The notes beneath the pieces were generated by a model. That model saw only the letters and a list, made by a program, of their open reading frames with translations. It searched no databases and was not told the DNA's origin. Below, piece by piece: positions 1 to 6,771 of a stretch of 15,571 nt of DNA. Positions within the stretch are counted from its first letter, which is position 1. Each line of letters begins with the position of its first letter. This DNA is from Methanomassiliicoccus sp. UBA6 (lineage in GTDB: Archaea > Thermoplasmatota > Thermoplasmata > Methanomassiliicoccales > Methanomassiliicoccaceae): NCBI GenBank assembly GCA_002508545.1, contig DAVH01000029.1:1-15571 (forward strand). The letters run 5' to 3'. A program made the position numbers and the translations under genes.

Positions 1-1205
1 TGGCGATCGTCACCAACGCCGGGGGCCTGGGGGTCATGGCCGCGGACGCGGTCTCCGACAACGGCCTCACCCTCGCCACCTTCGCGCCGGAGACCGTGGA
101 CAAGCTCAAGGCCGTACTGCCGGAGGAAGCGAACTTCTACAATCCCGTGGACGTGATCGGCGATGCCGACGCGGCCCGCTACGAGGTGGCCATCCGGACG
201 GTGATGGACGACCCCAACGTCCACATGGTGCTGGCGCTCCTCGCTCCGACGGACATCCTGGACATAAACGCGGTGGCGAGGACCGTCGCCTCCTTCTCCG
301 GCAGCTCCCGCGTGCCGGTGGCCACCGCCTTCGTGGGCGGCGAGGATGTCGCCGAGGGCTCCCGCATACTGATGGAAGCGGGAGTGCCGTCGTACCAGTC
401 CCCGGACAGGGCGGTCCGGGCGCTGGGAGCAATGGTCCGCTACAAGGAGCTGAGGGAGCGCCGACCGGCGGAGAGCGTGCCGGCGGTCCCCGGGGACCAG
501 GCCGCGGTGCGGAAGCTGCTCGACCGGGTCAGGGCGGAGGGCAGGACGGCGCTGAGCGAGAGCGAGGGGAAGGAGATCCTCATGGCCTACGGCCTGCCGG
601 TGCCCCCGGAAGGGGAGGCCCGGACGGCCGACGAGGCGGTCAAGCTGGCCAACATGATCGGGTATCCGGTGGTGATGAAGATCTCCTCGCCGGACATCGC
701 CCACAAGACCGACGTGGGCGGGGTCGCGGTCAACCTGAGCAGCGACGAGGAGGTCCGCCGGACCTACGGGCTGATGATGTCCCAGGTCAGGGACCGCATG
801 CCCACGGCGCGGGTGAACGGCGTCACGGTGGAGAAGATGTTCTCCGGCCGGGAGGTCATCGTGGGCATGGTGAGGGACGAGACCTTCGGACCGGTCATCA
901 CCTTCGGGCTGGGAGGCATATTCGTGGAGATCATGAAGGACGTCAGCCAGCGCATCGCGCCGGTGACCGAGGAGGGCGTCGACGAGATGATCCGCTCCAT
1001 AAAGGCGTACCCCATACTCACCGGCGCCAGGGGGCGCAGGCCGGCGGACATCGACGCGCTCAAGAAGGTAATATTCGGGGTCGCCCAGATCGCCATGGAC
1101 TTCCCCGAGATCACGGAGCTGGAGATCAACCCGGTGATGGTCGGCGATGCCGGCCAGGGATGCGGTGCGGTCGACGCGCTGGTAACGATAAGGAGGGTAG
1201 TTTGA
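1..1205 (+). CDS. Acyl-CoA (acetyl-CoA) synthetase, ADP/NDP-forming, C-terminal part; 5' end outside window
   Basis: The reading frame is already open at base 3, so the gene starts upstream and about 400 C-terminal residues are visible. The first residues, AIVTNAGGLGVMAADAV, are the typical entry to the second CoA-ligase subdomain of the alpha part. After a linker rich in charged residues, an ATP-grasp (beta) domain starts near LSESEGKEILMAYGLPVP (about base 552). It carries the conserved IAHKTDVGGV segment, whose His is the beta-side phosphohistidine in ADP-forming acetyl-CoA synthetases (family knowledge), and ends with the metal/nucleotide-site strand ITELEINPVMV. The alpha and beta parts are fused in one chain, the usual single-polypeptide arrangement of about 700 residues. 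The expected cytosolic reaction is acyl-CoA + ADP + Pi to acid + CoA + ATP; the acyl specificity cannot be read from sequence. The stop TGA (1203-1205) overlaps the next gene's ATG by one base, so the two are surely co-transcribed. Confidence 0.93.
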   Translation, partial: AIVTNAGGLGVMAADAVSDNGLTLATFAPETVDKLKAVLPEEANFYNPVDVIGDADAARYEVAIRTVMDDPNVHMVLALLAPTDILDINAVARTVASFSGSSRVPVATAFVGGEDVAEGSRILMEAGVPSYQSPDRAVRALGAMVRYKELRERRPAESVPAVPGDQAAVRKLLDRVRAEGRTALSESEGKEILMAYGLPVPPEGEARTADEAVKLANMIGYPVVMKISSPDIAHKTDVGGVAVNLSSDEEVRRTYGLMMSQVRDRMPTARVNGVTVEKMFSGREVIVGMVRDETFGPVITFGLGGIFVEIMKDVSQRIAPVTEEGVDEMIRSIKAYPILTGARGRRPADIDALKKVIFGVAQIAMDFPEITELEINPVMVGDAGQGCGAVDALVTIRRVV

Positions 1206-2206
1206 TGAAGACCCTGTTTCTGGGATCGGTGGTGGAGAGGTCAGGCAAGAGCATGGTGACCCTGGGACTGGCCAAGAACAGCCCGTTCAAGGTCGGCTAC
1301 TTCAAGCCGTTCAAGGAGGTGATGATGAACCTGGACGGCCGGGTCATCGACCAGGACGCCTACCTGATGAGGAAGGCCCTGCACCTCCCCTACGACGAGG
1401 AGGAGCTGTGCCCCCTCACCTACGACATCTACCAGCCGGTGGGCATGGATGACATCCTGAAGCGCTTCGAGCGGGTGAAGGAGGGAGCGGAAGCCATGCT
1501 CATCGAGGGGACCCGGGACATCACCACCGGGTGCATGGGCTCGGTCTCGGGGATGGCCATCGCCCACGCCGTCGATGCCAACGTGGTCCTCGTCTCCTCG
1601 GCGCAGCTGCCAGCGCTGGACAAGATCTGCATGCTCCGCAAGCTGATGGACCAGTACCCCCTGCACTTCCGCGGCGTCATCCTGAACCAGGCCGAGGACC
1701 TGAAGATGGGCCGGCTGGTCGAGAGAAGGGGGATCAAGGTCCTCGGCTCCATACCTCCGATGCGGGAGCTGCGGACATTCCGGGTCCGGGAAATGGCCGA
1801 GGCCCTGGGGGCCGAGGTGCTCAACCCCGAGCGGGGCATGGACGAGCTGGTGGAGAAGGTGATGATCGGGGCGATGACCCCGGAGACGGCGCTGATGTAC
1901 ATGCGCCGGCTGGCCCGCAAGGCCATCATCACCGGCGGCGACCGCGCGGACATCCAGATGGCCGCCCTGTCCACCGACACCTCCTGCCTGGTGCTGACCG
2001 GAGGACTGTATCCCCCGAAGCCCGTGGTCGCCAAGGCCTTCGAGGTCGGGGTGCCTATCCTGGTCACCCGGCACAACACCATGGAGGCGGCGGAGATGGT
2101 CGACCGCCTCATCGCTCGCATCGATCCCTCGGACGAGAGCAAGATCCATCGCATCGCCGAAACGGTCAAGAGGCATGTGGACCTGGACGCGATATGGAAC
2201 GAATGA
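1205..2206 (+). CDS. BioD-like P-loop plus DRTGG-domain protein (phosphotransacetylase N-terminal-like, COG0857 type)
   Basis: A protein of 333 residues. The N terminus (1-220) is a dethiobiotin-synthetase-like P-loop domain: the Walker A region is GSVVERSGKSM (residues 7-17), and LIEGTRD (99-105) sits where the acidic strand of this fold lies. Residues about 225-325 form a DRTGG domain, recognised by ITGGDRADIQMAAL and the strand VGVPILVT. These are the two domains that precede the catalytic domain in long phosphotransacetylases; that catalytic domain is missing here, as in many archaeal stand-alone versions. The ATG at 1205 is chosen because AGGAGG lies about 8 bases upstream (1191-1196) and the P-loop strand begins directly after it; an earlier in-frame start at 1160 would run deep into the synthetase gene. 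Coupling to the acyl-CoA synthetase suggests a nucleotide-sensing or regulatory role in acyl-CoA/acetate metabolism. This is an inference; no enzyme activity is established for the family. Confidence 0.88.
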   Translation: MKTLFLGSVVERSGKSMVTLGLAKNSPFKVGYFKPFKEVMMNLDGRVIDQDAYLMRKALHLPYDEEELCPLTYDIYQPVGMDDILKRFERVKEGAEAMLIEGTRDITTGCMGSVSGMAIAHAVDANVVLVSSAQLPALDKICMLRKLMDQYPLHFRGVILNQAEDLKMGRLVERRGIKVLGSIPPMRELRTFRVREMAEALGAEVLNPERGMDELVEKVMIGAMTPETALMYMRRLARKAIITGGDRADIQMAALSTDTSCLVLTGGLYPPKPVVAKAFEVGVPILVTRHNTMEAAEMVDRLIARIDPSDESKIHRIAETVKRHVDLDAIWNE

Positions 2207-2232
2207 TATCTATTAATGAGGAGAGATATCAT
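2203..2232. promoter_or_regulatory. 9-bp perfect inverted repeat, possible operator or hairpin
   Basis: ATGATATCT (2203-2211) and AGATATCAT (2224-2232) are exact reverse complements separated by 12 bases. The left arm covers the stop codon of the upstream gene. An AT-rich TATA-like segment, TCTATTAAT (about 2209-2217), lies within the repeat and about 46 bases before the next ATG. That placement suits either a regulator binding over the promoter of the PH-domain gene or an mRNA hairpin between the two genes. The repeat is seen directly; the function is inferred. Confidence 0.45.
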
Positions 2233-2262
2233 CGGTAACAGGTGGAGCTTAGGGGTCATACC

Positions 2263-3138
2263 ATGAACGAAACCGTGCACACGAAGGTGAGCAGGAGCAA
2301 GTTCTCGACCAAGCGCCTCGTACCGGGCGAGCAGATACTCTGGGAGGGGCGGCCGTCGATCATCGTGTACTTCCTGCGCTCGCTGCTGCTGACCATCTTC
2401 GGGGGCATATTCGCGGTGTCGGCGTTCCTGCAGGCGGGGAACGTCATAAACACCTCGGACATGGGGTCGTACTCCTTCCTCCTGGTCATGATCGCCCTCG
2501 CCATCCTGATGTTCGTGGTCCACCGCAAGTGGGGGATAGCCCAGGGGATCGTGGCCATCGGAGTCATCCTCGTGGTGGTGGCGGGGCTCGACAGCGCCTG
2601 GCCGCTTTACTTCGTTCCCCTGATCATCGGGCTCATCGCCCTGGCGGTCGAGTACCTGGTGTGGTCGCACACCTACTTCGCCATCTCCGACCGTCGGATC
2701 ATGACCCAGACCGGCATCTTCAGCCTCAAGTTCGTCGACACCCAGATCGACCGCATACAGAACGTGTCGGTGGTCCAGCCGTTCGTCGAGCGCATCCTCG
2801 GCTACGGCGACGTGATGTTCGCCACCGCCGGGGAGATGGGAGGCATCGACAGCGATGCCTGGAACCAGAAGATGGGGTCGGGCGGGGCGATCGTATGGGA
2901 CAACATCCCGCGCCCGTTCGAGGTCCGCAAGATCGCCGAGAACATCATCTTCCACGCCAGCAAGCCGCAGGCGCAGTACGTGCAGCAGCCCTCTGCCCCC
3001 ACGCCCCCCGCTCCGACGGCCCCGTACGCGGTGGAGGCGACCGAGCGCCTCACCAAGCTCAAGGAGATGAGGGACAAGAACTTCATCACCGAGGACGAGT
3101 ACCAGAAGAAGCGGCAGGAGATCATCAGCCGGCTGTGA
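2263..3138 (+). CDS. Membrane protein with bacterial-PH-like (YdbS/bPH2-type) domain and C-terminal SHOCT domain
   Basis: A protein of 291 residues. A short basic N terminus leads to LVPGEQILWEGRPS (19-32), the usual opening of bPH2 membrane proteins. Hydrophobic segments follow at about 34-57, 70-86, 94-108 and 115-134, and then a soluble PH-like domain, TYFAISDRRIMTQTGIFSLKFVDTQIDRIQNVSV (about 137-170), continuing to about 235. A proline/alanine-rich linker (about 236-258) joins it to a SHOCT tail, ERLTKLKEMRDKNFITEDEYQKKR (about 261-284). Location is the cytoplasmic membrane. SHOCT tails usually serve oligomerisation or partner binding; the substrate or ligand is unknown. The ATG at 2263 is preferred over the GTG at 2242 because AGGGG lies 7 bases before it and the extra seven residues look unrelated to the fold. 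The gene faces rad50 and only 12 bases separate their stop codons. Confidence 0.85.
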   Translation: MNETVHTKVSRSKFSTKRLVPGEQILWEGRPSIIVYFLRSLLLTIFGGIFAVSAFLQAGNVINTSDMGSYSFLLVMIALAILMFVVHRKWGIAQGIVAIGVILVVVAGLDSAWPLYFVPLIIGLIALAVEYLVWSHTYFAISDRRIMTQTGIFSLKFVDTQIDRIQNVSVVQPFVERILGYGDVMFATAGEMGGIDSDAWNQKMGSGGAIVWDNIPRPFEVRKIAENIIFHASKPQAQYVQQPSAPTPPAPTAPYAVEATERLTKLKEMRDKNFITEDEYQKKRQEIISRL

Positions 3139-3150
3139 CCTGCCGTTCTC

Positions 3151-5556
3151 CTAATTTTCTATGGTGCTGGTGCCGTCCTCCAGCTCCTTGATGGTGATGA
3201 CGTTGCTCATCAGGTCCTTGGTATCGTCGATGTGGCTGATGAGGATGATCTGATGGAACTGCCCCTCCAGCCGGTTCAGGGTGCCCATGATGTTCCTCTT
3301 CCTGACCTGGTCCTGGGAGCCGAAGATCTCGTCGAGGATGAGGAAGTTGATGTCGTTGCCTGAGCGGTCGGCGAGCACCCGGGATATGGCCAGCCGGAGG
3401 CTTAGGTTGGCCAGGTCGCTCTCGCCCCCGGAGAACCTCGAGAGGGGATACTTCTCCCTGCCGTCGTAGACCTGCATCTCGTAGTTCTCGTCCAGCTCGA
3501 TGCCTCCATACCGCGAGTCGGTCATGTCGGCGAACAGCTGGGACGATATCTCGGAGAGCGTGGGGACCACCCTCTCCATGACGTTCTGCTTGAAGTCGGT
3601 CATGACCTTCTCCAGGGTGGCGAGCCTCTCCACCGCCCCGGCCCGCTCGGCGATCTCTCTCTCCATCGAGAGGACCTCCTCCAGGGCCGCCTTCCGGTCC
3701 TCCACCCTGCCTGATGCCAGCTCAAGCGCGGAGGCGCGGCGGGACACCTCCCCGTAGGCCGCCTCCCGGGCGTGGAACGCCGTGTCGTACGCCTCCGAAG
3801 CGGCCTTAAGGTCGCCCTCGGTGTACCCGACCGCCAACAGGTCAGCCTTCGCCCTCTCTAGCTCAGAGTTCTTGGCCGCGAGCGCTCGGCCGGTCTCCTC
3901 GGCCCGCGCCTCCAGCTGAGGCAGCCGAGAGCCCTCACCGCGAAGGGAGTTGCACTTCTCGGCCAGGGGGCGGAGGGCGGCGATGCGGTCCTTCAGCTCG
4001 CGGTAGGCCCGCTGGTCGAAGCTCACCTCGCCTATGGCCTCCATTTCCCTCTGGGCGCTCTCCAGCTCGCCGTCCAGCCTGGCCTTCTCCGCCTGATGCC
4101 TCTCGATGGCGGCGGAGAGCCTCAACAGCGCCTCCGCATCGCCCTTGAGCTTGGTCTTGCGCGCCTCCATGGCCGATCGGCGCCGCACTGCCACGTCCAG
4201 CCACTCCCTCAGCGAGGTTAGCTCCGCGTCGAGCCCTTCCGCCCGCTTCAGGAGCTCGCTCCTCTCGTCGCTGAGCTTGGACAGGAGGTGGCCGTGCTGA
4301 TCGCCCAGCTCCCGCCCGCAGGTCGGGCATAGGCTCTCCGGTCCCAGGCTGGATATGTCCCCGGCCCTGGACCCCAGGGCGGCGGCCTCCTTCCTGAGGC
4401 GGGCGATCTCTGCCTCCAGCACCCCGGCCCTCTCCCGCCGGGCGCTGGACTCGGCCTCCAGCTCCTGGAGGTTGGCGGTCACTCGGTCCAGGCTTTCCTG
4501 GGCGTCCTTTAGCCGGGGCAGCTCCTCCGTGGCCTTGGCGAGCGCCTCCGCGGTCCTCCGGGCATCCTCACGGACGCGGTTGAGGTACTGCGCGGCGCTC
4601 TTGCGCTGCTCGAAGCGGGCCAGCTCCGATTCCATTCCCTCCTTGGCGGCCACCGCTTCCTTCAGCTCCCGTTCCTTGGCCTCCAGTCCGGGCAGGGAGG
4701 CCAGGCGCTCCCTCAGCGCCCTGAGGTCCCGATCGACGAGGGCGGCGGTGCGCTGCATCTCCTCGATCTCCTTGCGCCGCTCCAGCACCCGCCTCTCGAC
4801 CTTGCGGTAGTCCTCCTCCTTGAGGGCGGTCCACTCCTTCCGCCCCCGGGCCGCCTCCACCTCCTTCTCCCGGGCGGCCGCGGCGGCATTGGCCTCTTCC
4901 AGGCCGGACTTGAGCTCGGCCACGCTGGCCTCCAGCTGCCCGATCTCCTCGGCGAGCACCTCCTTCCTGCTCCTGCGGTCCGGGGTCAGCAGGCGCTCGT
5001 TGTACGACTGCAGGAGCAGCTTGGCGTCCCTGCCGTCCCGCCTGATGCTGTCCAGGACGTCCTGGAGCACGTCCAGCTGGAGCATCCGCATGACCAGCTT
5101 CTTCCTCTCTCCGGGGGTCAGCACCGACAGGGCGGAGAGGTCCTTCTGCCTCGCGAACACCGAGATGAAGAAGGCCTGGTGGTCCATGCCCAGGATCTCC
5201 TCGACCTTCTGGCTTACCGACCTCTCGCTCTTGGCGATGATCCCCCCGCCGGCGGTGAGCTCGGCCTCGGCCTTGAGGTCCTTGCCCCGGAGGCTGCGCT
5301 TCAGGCGGTACTGCACCCCGCCGAGCTCGAACTCCAGCTCCACCGAGCACTCCTCATGGGGACCGGCCCCGCTCCTCTTGATCCCCTCCCGGCCGTTGCG
5401 GCACTCGCTCTTGTTCCCGTACAGCGCCCAGGAGATCGCCTCGATCAGCGTGCTCTTACCTGCCCCGTTGGGCCCCATGATGCCGATGACCCCGTCGGGG
5501 AACTCGATCCGGGCATCGCGGAACCGGCGGTAGTTGTGCAGCTCCAGGTACCTCAG
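3151..5556 (-). CDS. rad50: Rad50 ATPase (SMC-like), DNA double-strand-break repair
   Basis: 801 residues if translation begins at CTG 5556-5554. The ABC ATPase is split in the usual way: Walker A GPNGAGKST (28-36), Q-loop region FARQKD, a long coiled coil broken by a zinc hook CPTC (Cys410, Cys413), then signature SGGESDLANLSLR (from 709), Walker B FLILDE (Asp742, Glu743), D-loop GSQD and the switch His in ILISHID. All catalytic elements are present and the hook is central, so the protein should be functional. With Mre11 it would bind, tether and process DNA ends. The start is unusual: the frame is open far upstream into mre11, but no ATG, GTG or TTG lies near the expected N terminus (RYLELHNYRRF). 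The next in-frame ATG is residue 27, inside the ATPase core. CTG overlapping the mre11 stop as CTGA, with GGAAGG six bases upstream, is the best candidate. Confidence 0.93.
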   Translation of the reverse strand: MRYLELHNYRRFRDARIEFPDGVIGIMGPNGAGKSTLIEAISWALYGNKSECRNGREGIKRSGAGPHEECSVELEFELGGVQYRLKRSLRGKDLKAEAELTAGGGIIAKSERSVSQKVEEILGMDHQAFFISVFARQKDLSALSVLTPGERKKLVMRMLQLDVLQDVLDSIRRDGRDAKLLLQSYNERLLTPDRRSRKEVLAEEIGQLEASVAELKSGLEEANAAAAAREKEVEAARGRKEWTALKEEDYRKVERRVLERRKEIEEMQRTAALVDRDLRALRERLASLPGLEAKERELKEAVAAKEGMESELARFEQRKSAAQYLNRVREDARRTAEALAKATEELPRLKDAQESLDRVTANLQELEAESSARRERAGVLEAEIARLRKEAAALGSRAGDISSLGPESLCPTCGRELGDQHGHLLSKLSDERSELLKRAEGLDAELTSLREWLDVAVRRRSAMEARKTKLKGDAEALLRLSAAIERHQAEKARLDGELESAQREMEAIGEVSFDQRAYRELKDRIAALRPLAEKCNSLRGEGSRLPQLEARAEETGRALAAKNSELERAKADLLAVGYTEGDLKAASEAYDTAFHAREAAYGEVSRRASALELASGRVEDRKAALEEVLSMEREIAERAGAVERLATLEKVMTDFKQNVMERVVPTLSEISSQLFADMTDSRYGGIELDENYEMQVYDGREKYPLSRFSGGESDLANLSLRLAISRVLADRSGNDINFLILDEIFGSQDQVRKRNIMGTLNRLEGQFHQIILISHIDDTKDLMSNVITIKELEDGTSTIEN

Positions 5557-6674
5557 CCTGATCCTTCCAGCCCCCTCTTCAGGTAATCCAGTCCCTGCAG
5601 CTTCAGGGCGTCCTTGTCCACGTTGCCCACGGGGTAGCGGTCCAGGAAGGAGACGAACTCCTCCTCCAGCGAGCTGAGGGTGGCCGAGCCGGACTGCACC
5701 GACACGTGGTCCTGGCTCACCTCGAACTTGGGCTCGAAGTGAACGGCCGCGGAAGCCAGCTCCCGGAGCCGCTTGAAGTCCACGGTGACGTACAGCGTCC
5801 TCGGCACGTTCTTCACCACCAGGCGGGCGATCTTGCCCTCGAGGTCCTGGGACAGGAGGGACTCCAGCTCCGTCCGCAGGGAAGCGGGGTCCATCCCGTG
5901 CGCGTCCACCGGGCCGAGGTCCACCATCGGGCGGGTCGGCAGCTCGATGAACTCCCTCTTCCCGCTCCCGAGGTCGATATGGAAGAAGCCCTTGGGCTGG
6001 CCGGCCTCGGCGAAGGAGAAGTGCTCGGTGGAGCCCGAGTAGCACGCGTTCCTGGTGACGTCGTACTTCTGGTGATAGTGCCCCAGGGCGATGTAGTCGA
6101 GGTCCTCCTTGAGGAAGCAGCTCTCCACCAGCTGCTCGTTGAACTCGTTCATCCGGAACTCCGAGAAGCCGACGATCCCGGCGTGGAGCATCGCCACGTT
6201 GTAGCGGGTCTCCGGGCACCGTTCGATGAGCGGCAGCTGCTCCTTGAACCCGTCGCCCTCTGAGTGCGGCACGGCATGCACGGTCAGGTCGCCGATCACC
6301 AGCTGCTCGTACGATCCGCGGTACACCGGGTGGATGCCCTTGAGGTGCTCGAACAACCGGAACGCGCTGCCCGTCTCCCGCAGCCTCGGCGTGGAGTGGT
6401 TGCCGGCGATGACGACCGTCGGGATGCCTGCGTCGGAGAGGCGGACGAACTGCTCCAGGGCGAAGCTCAGGGCGCGGTTGGACGGGCGGACGGTGTCGAA
6501 CAGGTCGCCGCTGTGCAGTACTGCGTCGGGGCGAAGCTCCAGCACCCGGTCGACGAACGCCTCGAACGACCGGTAGGTGTCCACCTCCCTCTGGTTCAGA
6601 CCCCGGTATTGAGAGTCGTCCTCGCACACCTTCCGGTATGCCGAGAATCCGAGGTGGGTGTCAGCGACATGCAC
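5553..6674 (-). CDS. mre11: Mre11 nuclease, DNA double-strand-break repair
   Basis: 373 residues from the GTG at 6674. All metallophosphoesterase motifs are intact: DTH (5-7), SGDLFD (55-60), GNHS (91-94), HAG (164-166) and GHYHQ (198-202), so two-metal nuclease activity is expected. The C-terminal third is the capping and Rad50-binding region and is more divergent. It acts with Rad50, whose frame begins at the mre11 stop, in double-strand-break end processing. The start is uncertain. The family N terminus normally reads M-R/K-I-hydrophobic-H-V-x-D-T-H. Here the matching sequence is LRIVHVADTH, placing the natural start at CTG 6683-6681, with GGGGGA six bases upstream. The GTG drops three residues of the first beta strand and has only a poorly spaced GAGG. 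A TGA lies in another frame at 6682-6680, overlapping the CTG. Confidence 0.93.
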   Translation of the reverse strand: MHVADTHLGFSAYRKVCEDDSQYRGLNQREVDTYRSFEAFVDRVLELRPDAVLHSGDLFDTVRPSNRALSFALEQFVRLSDAGIPTVVIAGNHSTPRLRETGSAFRLFEHLKGIHPVYRGSYEQLVIGDLTVHAVPHSEGDGFKEQLPLIERCPETRYNVAMLHAGIVGFSEFRMNEFNEQLVESCFLKEDLDYIALGHYHQKYDVTRNACYSGSTEHFSFAEAGQPKGFFHIDLGSGKREFIELPTRPMVDLGPVDAHGMDPASLRTELESLLSQDLEGKIARLVVKNVPRTLYVTVDFKRLRELASAAVHFEPKFEVSQDHVSVQSGSATLSSLEEEFVSFLDRYPVGNVDKDALKLQGLDYLKRGLEGSG

Positions 6675-6679
6675 GATCC

Positions 6680-6769
6680 TCAGATCATATCCCCCGAGCC
6701 GCGGGCCGAATGCGCAGGCCCGCCATTTGTAGTTTCCCCTGCTTCCCCTGCATCGCCACGAGGCATCAT
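6680..6769 (-). CDS. Possible 29-residue upstream ORF between herA and mre11
   Basis: Just after the herA stop (6774-6772) two consecutive ATG codons (6769-6764) open a 29-codon frame rich in Gly, Ala and Arg, ending in TGA at 6682-6680. This TGA overlaps the CTG that best fits the mre11 N terminus. The frame is the tail of a longer open shadow frame inside herA, so chance is a serious alternative. It could be a leader that couples mre11 translation. No homology is recognised and the ribosome-binding site is weak (GGGGAT about 10 bases upstream). Confidence 0.2.
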   Translation of the reverse strand: MMPRGDAGEAGETTNGGPAHSARGSGDMI

Positions 6770-6771
6770 GG

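Noticed and set aside
1429..2955. Minus-strand open frame of 508 codons
   Set aside because: It runs antisense to the DRTGG and PH-domain genes, crosses their intergenic gap, and shows repetitive His/Asp/Arg composition with no recognisable domain; GC-rich shadow.
5557..6627. Open frame continuing upstream of rad50 into mre11, which would make a protein of about 1158 residues
   Set aside because: The extra sequence is low-complexity Gly/Arg/Pro typical of a shifted frame in GC-rich DNA, while the mre11 frame there carries all nuclease motifs.
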